Shown in pieces: positions 48,515 to 57,871 of a stretch of DNA of 64,000 nt. The stretch spans positions 248,001-312,000 of the forward strand of contig JAGMWG010000002.1 of assembly GCA_020744225.1 (NCBI GenBank), written 5' to 3'. Each line of letters starts with the position of its first letter. The stretch's first letter is position 1. The notes beneath the pieces are model-generated. The model made no database searches, was not told where the DNA came from, and saw only the letters and a list, made by a program, of their open reading frames with translations. The DNA comes from Paraphoma chrysanthemicola. Lineage: Eukaryota; Ascomycota; Dothideomycetes; Pleosporales; Phaeosphaeriaceae. Made by a program: the position numbers and the translations under genes.

Positions 48515-49323
48515 ATGCGTGTTACGACTACCCTTACCGCTTTGACATCTGTCGCATCGGGCATGATCTTGCCCCGTCAAGAATCGAACGAATCCACAAG
48601 CACACCTAACGTCGTTGCCTCACAATATGATGGGTATGCTTTGTTCACCCAAAATCAAGATTTGACAATGATTAACACCACGCAGCTCATGCTTTTACCC
48701 CGTCCCAGACCAGAAATTCGACCTCGAATCATATCTAGGAACATGGTACCAAGTGGCCGGTACACCATTCGGTCCAACCGCCGGTGCGCGATGCGTGACG
48801 GCAAACTATGCGCTCAATGTATGCTTGTCAATGTATCTCCCTGAAAGTACAAGATTAACAATCTGCTTAGGACAATGGAACCGTGCGTGTTCTGAACACC
48901 GCGACACAGGGCAATTTCTCCATTGACATTGTCGGGACTGCGACGCCGGTGGACTCCGCATACGGCGCTGGCGGTGCATTCGTAGTCAGCTTTCCTGGTA
49001 CACCAAGCGCTGTGTGCCCGGGACCAAACTACATCGTGCAAGGTATGTCGATGGTCAAAGCTAGAATTCAAAACTAAATGCTGATGATTGTAGATTATGC
49101 GGTTGACTGGGCGATTGTACAAACACAAAACTGGAGCACTTTGTACATATTGAGCAGGGAACGACAACCTGCTCCGGCTAGCATTGATGTAAGTCCTATA
49201 TGGGCGGTTCATGTGGACATATGACTAATGTGGTTTCAGGCATGGATCGATCGCGCGGTCGCTTTTGGCTCAGATGCCTCGGCGATCTCGAAATTCAATC
49301 AGACAGGGTGTGATGACGAATGA
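48515..49323 (+). CDS. Secreted lipocalin-like protein
   Basis: Spliced model join(48515..48633,48686..48818,48871..49042,49094..49188,49240..49323), 200 residues. The four introns are 51 or 52 bases each and all junctions keep frame. A signal peptide (MRVTTTLTALTSVASG) precedes the lipocalin start motif FDLESYLGTWYQVAG (the GxW motif of strand A). Further lipocalin features are CVTANYALNDNGTVRVLN, YAVDWAIVQTQNWSTLYILSRE (the TDY-like strand and the R of the third motif) and a C-terminal helix AWIDRAVAFGSD with a late Cys (QTGCDDE). Lipocalins bind small hydrophobic ligands in a beta-barrel; the ligand here is unknown. Fungal extracellular lipocalins are uncommon. The gene lies between two broken kinase-like paralogs. 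Confidence 0.88.
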
Positions 49324-49512
49324 GAGAAGAATGTATGATAGTCACGTTGAAAATTATGCCGCGATGATGTATAACGTAAGTCTCGCAATTCAAAGCATGT
49401 ACCTTCTACATAATGGTACGCCTCCCAGGGGTATATTGCGCGATGATTCATGACCGATCGTTCCGAAAATGGACTTTGACGTAAATCCGTAAATGAACCC
49501 TGTATTGCTCCT

Positions 49513-50698
49513 TTAAGCTACTGCAGCTTTGTCGTTGCTGTTCGCCTGGCCTGCCCTCTCTTTGTCCATGCTGGTTCCGGAATCTGTGCTGCAACTGTCA
49601 TCTTGGCCTTCATCCGCATAACGAGGTTCGGTGTCAGAAGCGCTGGGGCCCCAAACAACAGGCCGGTATCGTTCGCTATCATGGAATTGCTGCCATAGCC
49701 AACGATCCGCATCCTCGAGCGACACCCACCCACGGAAGCCATCCAGTTCCTCAGAGTACCGTACGACAGGTGATGGCAATTTGACCCGAGCGCTAGTTCC
49801 AAGATGACATTCTCGGTACTCATACAAAGGGTGCGTGAGAACCTCCGCAATGTTGAAGTCGATGACCTTGACTTTTAGACACTTCTCAATGGTTTCAGAC
49901 GTCAACTCTGTATCTGCCGGGTCAATGTCCGAGAGGATGATGTTACGCGGATTGTAATCGCCATGTCGTATGTTTTCGTGGGAGATGACACATTCGGCGT
50001 CGATAACCTTCGAGGATGGTCGATCGAACGCACACAGGCAAGGTATACGGGTCGATATGGGACATGGTGATGCCAGGTACATATGCCTTGACAATCAGCG
50101 GCACTTTCCTCAAACAAGTCTGTAAATGATCGGAGACTTCCATTGGTGTTTCGATATCCAAAGTATAGGTACCATACCATGCTGGCGTGACCTCCTTTGC
50201 GGCTGCTGACTTCTGAAGCTCGGCGTAGGCGACGGCTTCGCGGCAACAGTCTCCGTCAGCATCGCAGATCACATCTTGCTTATAGCCGCATTCGCCGATA
50301 AAGCCATAGTAGAGCGGGTCGTAGATTTTGGCGACCATGTCATTGTTGACAACGACCAGCTGTGCTCCTAGGTCATGTCCGGACCTGATTATCGAGGTAA
50401 TCGTAAGAGTTCTGAAAGAGTGCGGTAACGATAGGCCTTCTAACGGAGCTCTAGAAGTACAGAGCTGTATTTGAGACAGCTCCTCCCACACGTCGGCTAC
50501 CCTGGGCCGCAGCCCTGTGTATCCTCGCCCAAAAGGCGGTGCGGGCTGGTGGGATGTTGCCGTAAATTTGATGCCTACCGCGTAAGGCAATGAGGGTTTG
50601 TGACTGAAACTATGCTCGCTTGTCTTCCGTGTGACCCATAGTGCTGTCGATATGATGCTCGTTTGAACGTCGGTAAGCCCGCGAAGATGTGCTTGCAT
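49513..50698 (-). pseudogene. Kinase-like protein B, frameshifted
   Basis: The frame from 50698 (HKPSLPYAVGIKFTATSH, GHDLGAQLVVVNNDMVAKIY, AWYGTYTLDIETPMEV) matches kinase-like protein A but runs out of homology at about 50010. There, one base too many (or two too few) shifts the frame. In the next frame the protein continues KVIDAECVISHENIRHGD, then HGDYNPRNIIL (catalytic loop) and CLKVKVIDFNIAEVL (metal-binding DF), to a stop at 49513. No intron of normal size can bridge the point. The frameshift removes both catalytic motifs from the main frame, so the gene is inactive as read. Sequence error remains possible. The C-terminal tail is acidic and Ser-rich. Confidence 0.7.
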
Positions 50699-51102
50699 CG
50701 GGCACAGTTTCTGCGAACGTGGAAGTCAAAGACAGGCTCTTCAACAGCGCTTGTGATTCATATAATCCCCTCATGCTTGATGACGATATTTGAGTTGAGG
50801 TTATCGCTCCAAGAAGAGTGGAAGAGAATGAAAGGGCTTCATGAAGTAGTAGATAGTGCCAAGACCTGCTTATGTACTAGAATTGCAGTCAAGTGAACAG
50901 CCTCTTACCTCTTTGTCTGACCGGGGAAAAGGGATTTGTGCCTGGGTACAGAGCCAATTATGTCCTCGGCGTGGTGAAATTTGGCGGTCGTCTAACTGTA
51001 GGAGCCAAGGATAAACTGCTGCCGATGGTGGTTTCCACCTTGCTGGTGAAGCAGTGTACTAGAGACATGCAGCATTGCTCGAACTGAAATATGAAAGATG
51101 CT
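50699..51102. other. Intergenic, no gene seen
   Basis: Upstream of kinase-like pseudogene B and downstream of the four-TM protein gene, both on the minus strand. Nothing recognisable. Confidence 0.6.
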
Positions 51103-52029
51103 TCATCTAAATACAACTTGCTCAGTGCTCTTCGCGGGTGGCTGCTGTACCGGAAGCATTGGTGGCTGTTGTGCCTGTTGGTATATTTGCTGAGGCCAAG
51201 GCTGGACTTGATGCGGTTGCCACTGGTAAGTCGGTTGTGCTGGCCAATAAGCCGGTTGAGGTGCGTATTGCGGCACGGCTGGGGCGGTTCTCTGCGCTCC
51301 AGGGGATGTTGGTCGTAGTTCATACACGTTCTGGAATCCACCGTAGCGACCCTTGCCTCCTACCAGCCATTTGAGGCCGCCGCGGTCGCGCACAAGGACC
51401 CAAAGGCTCGCTAGGACGAGGGCTGATGAGACAGCCATTGGGATGAGCATATATCTTGTCGCCTTCGCGGTGCCACACGCTATACCAGCCCAGCTCTGAT
51501 CCGGATAGAATTTGTCGATCTGGCACGCCCACGTCTCTCGTGTGAACTCCTGGTCGCCTTTTCCGACATCTTCATATCGCTCCCACCCCTTCGTATTGCT
51601 TTGTACGGAGCTAGCATACCCAAGTACGCCTGCGCTTGCCCCTATCATGATCAAGTTACTGACAAAGATGAGCCAGGTCCAGACTCTCTGATGTCTTGAT
51701 GTGCCTTCCACCCTGCGCAACTCCCATATCCCAAACACCCCTATTGCGCTCACAATGTACACCAAAATACATATGCCTAGTATAGCGAGAGTGGGCGCGT
51801 TGTCTATACGCAGATTAAAGTCCTTGTTCGTGAAATCGTTCGAGCCGGTTGAGGTCGGTCCGTAAACTGTGATGTCGTAGCTGCCGCTTCGCCAGTCGCG
51901 CTGGGTTTGTGCAAGAATGAGGCTGTTCGTGATGCGCTCGAGCACAAGGGCAATTACGCCTGCTGGTAGGAGCAGGAATAGCGGCGGTATTAAGAGGAGG
52001 ACTACGCGGAATCCATTAAGGTTACGCAT
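51103..52029 (-). CDS. Four-TM membrane protein with Pro/Gln-rich tail
   Basis: Single exon, 308 residues. Four hydrophobic segments are visible: FRVVLLLIPPLFLLLPAGVI near the start, then LAILGICILVYIVSAIGVF, WLIFVSNLIMIGASAGVLG and YMLIPMAVSSALVLASLWVL. A loop between TM1 and TM2 is about 50 residues, and one between TM3 and TM4 has a Cys pair (WACQID, IACGTA) that could be disulfide-bonded outside. The last 90 residues are cytosolic-looking and rich in Pro, Gln and Tyr (QPAYWPAQPTYQWQPH). The topology resembles tetraspan/MARVEL-like fungal plasma-membrane proteins, but I do not recognise a named family. Confidence 0.75.
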   Translation of the reverse strand: MRNLNGFRVVLLLIPPLFLLLPAGVIALVLERITNSLILAQTQRDWRSGSYDITVYGPTSTGSNDFTNKDFNLRIDNAPTLAILGICILVYIVSAIGVFGIWELRRVEGTSRHQRVWTWLIFVSNLIMIGASAGVLGYASSVQSNTKGWERYEDVGKGDQEFTRETWACQIDKFYPDQSWAGIACGTAKATRYMLIPMAVSSALVLASLWVLVRDRGGLKWLVGGKGRYGGFQNVYELRPTSPGAQRTAPAVPQYAPQPAYWPAQPTYQWQPHQVQPWPQQIYQQAQQPPMLPVQQPPAKSTEQVVFR

Positions 52030-52712
52030 CGCAACGAAGTGACCGTTGCGTGGGGTTCGATATGCCGTGGAGCAGCTCTACCGGCGGAGGGAGCGACTTT
52101 AATTACGAGCGAAAGAAGGGGCTGGAGGAGAAATGCGCGAGCGCTCCATTGCCCATTCGCCTCATATCGGTCCCTTGGTCATGATGGTTGTGTTGACGCT
52201 AGGAGCGGGAGACGTGATCGAGAAGGCCGCCTAAAATCTAATTATAAACCGGCAAAAATCTTGGCAAGAACTAGCCATTGTCTGTTGAACACTCTTCGGA
52301 GATATGTCTGCTGGGAACACAATGGTTGACGCAGGCATGAGGGTGTGGGACTACATCATTCGAACGAGGATGAGATCACACGCGTCGTGGTCGGTGTCTC
52401 TTTCGTCGCGCCGAAGCCGCGCTGTCACATGTCTGATGACGTAAGACGCCATTTGCACACACCAACTGCATGCCAATTTTTACATCTGCTTCCCCCGCGA
52501 TTGCGATCGACGCCATCGGGTGGAGTGAAGATGTGTGCCGCGTAAAATAGAGGCCAAGGATGAGCTCCAGGGAAACAAAAACCAGAATTACACAGGCCCA
52601 AAGGCACAAGAGGTTACATATCAGCCATCCAATCTCACAGACCGAAGACTTTCACTATCAGCTTCTTCTTCCATATTCCCCACGCTCTTCCATGCTCGTC
52701 CAGAAGTTTTAC
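52030..52712. other. Intergenic, no gene seen
   Basis: Between the start of the four-TM gene and the stop of the NmrA-like gene. Short frames around 52376-52828 lack any recognisable content. Confidence 0.6.
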
Positions 52713-53489
52713 TCACGGCAGCCAGTCATACAGCCCCGGCACAAATCTCACAACCAACCCCTTCCCCAGATACCATGGCGCCCACCACTCCACCTTCCCT
52801 TTTTGCCCGGCCTTTAATACAAGACTAACATTCTTGCCCTCCCACCTCTCGCCATCTTCATCTGCAACCTCAATCATCGCGGCCGCTACGTCTAAGAAAC
52901 CCACAAATGTCTGCTGCTCCGTCAAACTCAGCTCGTGGCCCCTTTGCGCGTCATGCGATATCCCGCCCGGCATTACGAATGTACAGCTTAACCAGTTTTC
53001 TTGCGAGCGTAAGAACTTTTCTGCCTTCTCGAGATCGGTGTACACAAAGTACATTGCGTTGTGTAAGATCTTATGTATGATGGCGGGCGTAGTGGTCCAG
53101 AATTTATTGTCTGTGGATGCGGAACTCAGAATGATGAGGCGTGGTGGTTTAAATTGTTCATTTTTCTCCTTGAGTCTGGTCAAAGCCTCTACGACTGCGC
53201 ATGCAGTGTCTTGGGCGATGGTCGTGTTGGGTACGTTGTCGACGACTGCGACAGTGAGGAAGACGGCCTTGGTGTTTTTGAGACATGCTGCGAGGGTGGA
53301 TATATCTGAGATATTGCTTTCGAAGATGGAGATGTTGGGGTCGGATGTTGAGCCGGGAACAACTTTTTCGAGTTTGGCTTTTGAGCGGACAAGGACGTTA
53401 ATTTTGGCAGTGGGCGAATTTTGTGTGAGAAGTTTGAGGATGCTCGAGCCGGTGCTGCCTGTTGCACCTAGGATGGCGTATGCAGACAT
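52713..53489 (-). CDS. NmrA/atypical SDR-type NAD(P)-binding protein
   Basis: Single exon, 258 residues. The N-terminus is a Rossmann start (YAILGATGSTGSSILKLL, GxxGxxG) followed by VLVRSKAKLEKVV, where the Arg suggests NADP preference. Later pieces are KNTKAVFLTVAVVDN, RLIILSSASTDNKFW and FVYTDLEKAEKFLRSQ, with WLSCTFVMPGGISHD in the substrate half. The active-site Tyr of classical SDRs is not in a YxxxK motif, so it is of the atypical NmrA-like/NAD(P)H-binding group, which includes redox sensors and small-molecule reductases. The C-terminal VEWWAPWYLGKGLVVRF is hydrophobic and may contact a membrane. No partner gene is apparent. Confidence 0.85.
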   Translation of the reverse strand: MSAYAILGATGSTGSSILKLLTQNSPTAKINVLVRSKAKLEKVVPGSTSDPNISIFESNISDISTLAACLKNTKAVFLTVAVVDNVPNTTIAQDTACAVVEALTRLKEKNEQFKPPRLIILSSASTDNKFWTTTPAIIHKILHNAMYFVYTDLEKAEKFLRSQENWLSCTFVMPGGISHDAQRGHELSLTEQQTFVGFLDVAAAMIEVADEDGERWEGKNVSLVLKAGQKGKVEWWAPWYLGKGLVVRFVPGLYDWLP

Positions 53490-54090
53490 GATGAAAGTTC
53501 AGGTTGATCGGGATGTGCTGTTCAAAAGTGTCTGTGATTTGTGACTTCAACGATTGCATCGGAACGTCTTCATATACTGCATAATAATCCTACAATCAAT
53601 TTGCGGCTTACTTTGCCATGTTCGCAGTTGTACGCCATCATTGCACATCTGGCGTCTATCACGGACTGCGTGGGTTGCGAAAGTGGCGCATACGTAACAT
53701 GTGCAAATCCCGATGGCGTGGGAAAACGCGCTATACGGATTTTCATGATCGGAGGTCGTTCGATTGTGACCGACTGTAGATGCTTGACAGCCTTGCGGTG
53801 AGGGCGCGCCTCCGCCAATCTGCACTCGGCGCGGTTGACCTCCGTGACGCGATCCTTAGCGCTTTTGCACGGTGTTGTACGAGTGGTTGTGCGAATCAAG
53901 GCCCCTAGACATGGTGGGTGTTAGTCTTACACAGACGTCATCCCGCCAGAGTTAGCTCGAAAAAGCGCCATTCACAGCACTTCAAAGCGATTCTTCCTTG
54001 AGCTTATGTCAGATAAAAAAACGCATATAAACCACGGTGTTGCAAGATTAAGACCAACGTACGAGCAACGAACAAAAAATACGCGTAATA
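53490..54090. other. Divergent promoter region
   Basis: Separates the NmrA-like gene (minus) and the DUF1772 gene (plus). AAAAAACGCATATAAACCAC (54015-54034) contains a TATA-like element about 70 bases upstream of the DUF1772 start codon. Confidence 0.5.
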
Positions 54091-54666
54091 ATGGACGCCG
54101 AGACATTCTCTAAGCTAGTTTACGGTCTACAAGTGACGGTTGCCACAAGTTGCATTTTCATCGGAGGTACAACACTTCACAGAATTATTGAGCACATATC
54201 AGAGCTGAATTTACATCAAGGCCTCTCCTCATGTCTTTCTCTCTGGGTGGTTCCTCTCACCAAGCTCCTTCCGCCTAAACTCGCAGTCAAGCAGTTTAAG
54301 CAGACCTTCACTTGGGGCGGTCAATACCTGCTCCCGTCCTCGCGCATGCTGGGCGCTTCATTACTCCTCACGACATATCTTACATCTCGTCTTCCTGAGC
54401 CTGCGCAAGCGGCGAAGTGGAAAGCGTGGGCTGCTTGCTTCGGCACGTTGATTACCGTTGCACCATATGAGATTTACTACATATTCCCGATCAATGACCG
54501 TGTGGAGGAGATCGGTGAAGAGATGGAGAGCGGAGCCGGGAACGAGGAAGAACAGAAACGAGAACTTCAAGAGTTGTTAGGGAAGTGGCAATTCAGGAAT
54601 TTTGGAAGAGTCGGACTTCCCGCGTTTGTGGGCGTGGCGGCGATGATGAACATCATCTGCAGATAG
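54091..54666 (+). CDS. DUF1772 (anthrone oxygenase-like) membrane protein
   Basis: Single exon, 191 residues. Hydrophobic segments occur at about residues 10-30, 80-95, 110-132 and at the C-terminus (GLPAFVGVAAMMNII). The pattern VAPYEIYYIFPINDRVEEIG, then LLGKWQFRNFGRVG fits the DUF1772 family, whose helices 3 and 4 carry the P...PIN and W..LN/RN motifs. Some DUF1772 members are the cofactor-free anthrone oxygenases of polyketide clusters (HypC, EncC types), but no polyketide synthase is in the window and most members have no known role. It lies 2 kb from the RiPP-like gene pair; a link is speculative. Confidence 0.7.
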   Translation: MDAETFSKLVYGLQVTVATSCIFIGGTTLHRIIEHISELNLHQGLSSCLSLWVVPLTKLLPPKLAVKQFKQTFTWGGQYLLPSSRMLGASLLLTTYLTSRLPEPAQAAKWKAWAACFGTLITVAPYEIYYIFPINDRVEEIGEEMESGAGNEEEQKRELQELLGKWQFRNFGRVGLPAFVGVAAMMNIICR

Positions 54667-55119
54667 AACATGTTGGGAACAATGACAAGATGCTTCAAGA
54701 TGTTCGTTCGGAAGGCAGAATTGATTCGGACACGTGCTTTTTAACATTCGATCGGTCCCTTCAACTCAACTCTTGCATGCCTTCGCACCTTTCTACAACC
54801 GCGCCACAATGAGGACAAGGTTTTGAATGCCTCCAAGGGACCACAAAAGCCGCCGATCAAGAGAGTCTAAACAAATTCAGCCTACCAAATCGAAAGTGTC
54901 TAGTGATTATCTAGCGCAACATTATACTGGAGAATGAGGTTTCCTCGAGCACGACTGATCAGCAAAGGCACGCGGTCGAATGTATCTTGCCAGTGTGAAT
55001 TCCAATCGGTACCTTACGATCCAATCTCTCTGCACTTTTCCATTCCGTCGCACGCGAATACGCGCAAATCCGCGACCGGTTCTCCAGCAGCGTACTCCTT
55101 CAAGAACGATACATGCGCA
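54667..55119. other. Intergenic, no gene seen
   Basis: Between the DUF1772 gene and the BCS1-like remnant. It may include an unrecognisable N-terminal part of that remnant. Confidence 0.5.
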
Positions 55120-56050
55120 GAGTTTGATGAATGGGAGGCTACCCTTGCTCGTGAACCTGAGGCTGTAAGGCCAGGAAACTCCATGGGGGTTATATATAAT
55201 ACAGAGAAAACTTCTAAGTTTGAAGGACGCTTACCAGCATCTACAGCGTCAGCCAGATCAGCCGCGTCCGCACGTCCCAACATCGGAACGGTACGAATGG
55301 TATTTCCAAGAGGACAACGATCCTTCTCACAGTACTCGCAGTGATACGAGCTTGCCTGCTTTATACAAACAAGACCACGGGACTTCACGGACCACCTGGA
55401 ACCGGGAAACTCAGCCTCGGCCTTTCCATTGCAGGAAACTTCGAGTTGGACGTTTACGTCCTCACCATGTCCAGTTTGGACAATCATATCCTAGATCGCT
55501 TTTCGCCAGCTCCCGCAACTGCATTGTCCTCCTCGAGGATGTCGACTCAAACGCTATGAATCGAAATTCTAACGGTAAAGCGCATGCAAGCGGGCAAGTT
55601 GACCAAAATGACCGGGCCGACAATAAGGTGTCTCTGTCGAGCCTTTCTAATGTTCTGGAGAGCCTAGAATCATCTGAAGGTAGACTGTTGGTCATGACAA
55701 CCAACTATATTGAATGCCTAGATTCGGCACTCAATTGTCCTGGCCACGTAGACATGAAGATGGAGCTCTACCTGGCTGGCGAAGACATTATCAACTAGCT
55801 GTTCTGATTCGTCTACAGCTACCCCTCGAAGACCAACAGTTCCGAAGACGAATCGAAGCGGATCCTCCATCGATATGGGGGAATGGGGGCCGTAGATGAC
55901 TGTGAATTGCTCCATGTAGGGCAAAAGTTCGGGGCGAAGGTGCCGAAGCTAGAATTTAGTCCGGCTATGATCTTGTCTTTTTCGCTAGGACACAAGCATA
56001 CCTCACCATTGCTAATGTAGTGGCATGAATGGAGAAGCTAAAAGAGGAAA
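55120..56050 (+). pseudogene. BCS1-like AAA ATPase remnant
   Basis: Pieces of a fungal BCS1-like AAA protein appear in order on the plus strand but in changing frames: DEWEATLAREPEAVR (about 55125); LKDAYQHLQRQ (about 55222); RYEWYFQED; the Walker A region GLHGPPGTGKLSLGLSIAGN (55380s); the Walker B region NCIVLLEDVDSN (about 55520); VMTTNYIECLDSALNCPGH; then LF.FVYSYP after TAG (55796) and TGA (55805); KFGAKVPKLEFSPAMILSF; and ANVVA.MEKLKEERTKL, with TGA at 56026 where the family usually has Trp. There are at least three frameshifts and three stops. Walker A has Leu where Ser/Thr is expected after GK. The gene is dead. Intact homologs of this type are abundant in filamentous fungi and of mostly unknown role. 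Confidence 0.85.
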
Positions 56051-56133
56051 GGACAAAATTGATTGGAATAACATCGTGGATGCTGGAAGAGAATGATAGA
56101 ATCCTTGATGAAGTTGATATAACTTAGCCTCAC

Positions 56134-57127
56134 TCACAGATGATGATGATCCCCCTGTGCGACGCCACTGATCAATTCCGCACTCCCAAACATGCGATGA
56201 AACTCATCCGACATCTTATAAGGTACATGGTCCGCGGGCTTCTGTATCTTCAAGAAACCTGCCATATCAGTGATCATGTTCTCCTCGTGCCATTCAAGCA
56301 GAGCATCGAAATTTCTGCATTTTTTGTTCACATTGAAGTCCGGAAAAGGATGACTTTGTCCTTCAACCCAAGGTTGCGTAATGATATCCGCGGTTGCGCT
56401 GCACATGAGATTCTGTAAGACGATATGTATGCAGTGGTCAGTGTGCACCCGATGAAGTTCCGGAAATGTTCCATTCGGGTAGATGTCCCCAAAGTAGTGC
56501 TGCCAATGCACGTCACGTCGGATAGCATTCAAGCAGTGTATTGTGTGCAGAACATCAAGCTCCGCAATGTGTGCGTCGGGGCCAAACCCCCAGCTTTCTG
56601 GCCAACGAGCCGTTCGAGATGGATCCTTGCCTAATTTGATGACATCTTCGGTGCTGATAGCATGCGGCATGAGGCTGGAGACTCGTTCCCAAGCCTCGTC
56701 CACTGCTGGTGATGGTGGAGATCGGAAGATTGATTGGCCCATGTCTAAGAGACTTCCTTTGATGGTTACATCCATGATAGATATGTCGATTTGATCGTGA
56801 ACCGGCGCTGTTGCTGACTGTTAGGATCTGTGCAGCCACGAGTACCTTGGGCCCATAAATGTACTCACAGAACGCATCACTTTGTCTGATCAAGGCATTT
56901 CCTTTATTTCGGCGCATCGAATTGTCGCGAGTCCAGGTGAAGGAGGCCAAAGCTAGCGTGATGCAGAAGAGTACGACGTTGAATATGGAGACGAGCCACG
57001 GTAAAATTCCGTGACCTTTCGGTACATCGCGATGTGTAGAGCAGAGAAATTGCTCTGTCTCATCCTTGCTCAAAGCTTGGCTGTTATTGTTGAAGAAGGT
57101 CCTGTGTCTTTTGAGAGGGAAATACAT
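56134..57127 (-). CDS. UstYa/DUF3328-family oxidase
   Basis: Spliced model complement(join(56134..56807,56869..57127)), 310 residues; the 61-base intron is phase 1 (GTGAGT to CAACAG). One membrane helix lies at about 41-65 (WLVSIFNVVLFCITLALASF), with the catalytic part outside/lumenal. The two signature motifs HxxHC are both present: HTIHC at about 174-178 and HTDHC at about 208-212, followed by LQNLMC. This is the UstYa family, copper-dependent-type oxidases that crosslink or otherwise oxidise peptide cores of dikaritin RiPPs (ustiloxin, phomopsin, asperipin). It stands head to head, 744 bases away, with a repeat precursor gene of exactly the kind such enzymes modify. UstYa-like enzymes also occur outside RiPP clusters, so the partnership is inferred from position. 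Confidence 0.92.
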
Positions 57128-57871
57128 TGCAGTGTACCAGTGCGGGATCGATTCGGAAACAATGTGAACGAAGCTCTTATGGCAATCATCACAACGTGAG
57201 CTGCCGAACGGTACTCTTAGATTTCACGGCATTGCCCTCAGCCCCAGCACTGCAGCTGATAATACTTAGCGTGCATGCTAGTTGTACAGCGATCATTGGA
57301 ATGCTTGGCGTGCCCATTAAGTGCACTACGCATGAAAGCTAAGGTGTAACCATAAGCTAATAGACGGTGAACAACCTTGCTGAAGCGTAAGGTGCGCATA
57401 GCTACAGCGATTGTCAGCCCTCAGTAGCATACTGTTACACCAGCGCTATGGAGCATTTGCTTAGCGCCTGTCTCGACCTTATAGTGGACTTTGTCAACTC
57501 TTACACCGGAATGTGTTGCTGATAATAATCTCAATCAGGCGGTGAGAAATCTCATAGTGCTACAGTACCAGGCCTCACAAGCCTTCATACGGTGAATCAT
57601 GGCTGTAATCCATTCTCCACCAGGCGGTGAGCGGGCTCCGAGAACAGAGCGACGGCGATGCGGAAGAGATGGTAGACGGAATCTGCTACCGAGCACCAAT
57701 GATTATGAATTATAAAGGGTGATGAGTTCGCCATTAGTGGAAATATCATCAGCAAGTCCTTCACACTCTTCTGCACTCTTGACCACTCCTCAATACTTAT
57801 CAAAACTCCTCAGCGAGAACAATTCGCCTCAATCAACGTGTTCTAAGGCAAAGACACAAACACCCACCACT
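57128..57871. other. Divergent promoter between UstYa gene and precursor gene
   Basis: 744 bases between the two start codons, so both promoters and any shared regulator sites are here. A TATA box for the precursor gene is at 57711. I see no known regulator motif that I can name with confidence. Confidence 0.6.
57711..57717 (+). promoter_or_regulatory. TATA box of the RiPP-like precursor gene
   Basis: TATAAAG lies 161 bases upstream of the start codon at 57872. The leader that follows is C/A/T-rich and ends in CCACTATG. Confidence 0.6.

Noticed and set aside
55120..56050. Repeat-induced point mutation as the cause of BCS1-like decay
   Set aside because: The TAG could be CpA to TpA, but the presumed Trp to TGA change is not in that context and indels dominate, so the signature is not supported.
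57719..57871. Longer start for the repeat precursor
   Set aside because: It begins next to the TATA box and would hide the signal peptide that begins at 57872.
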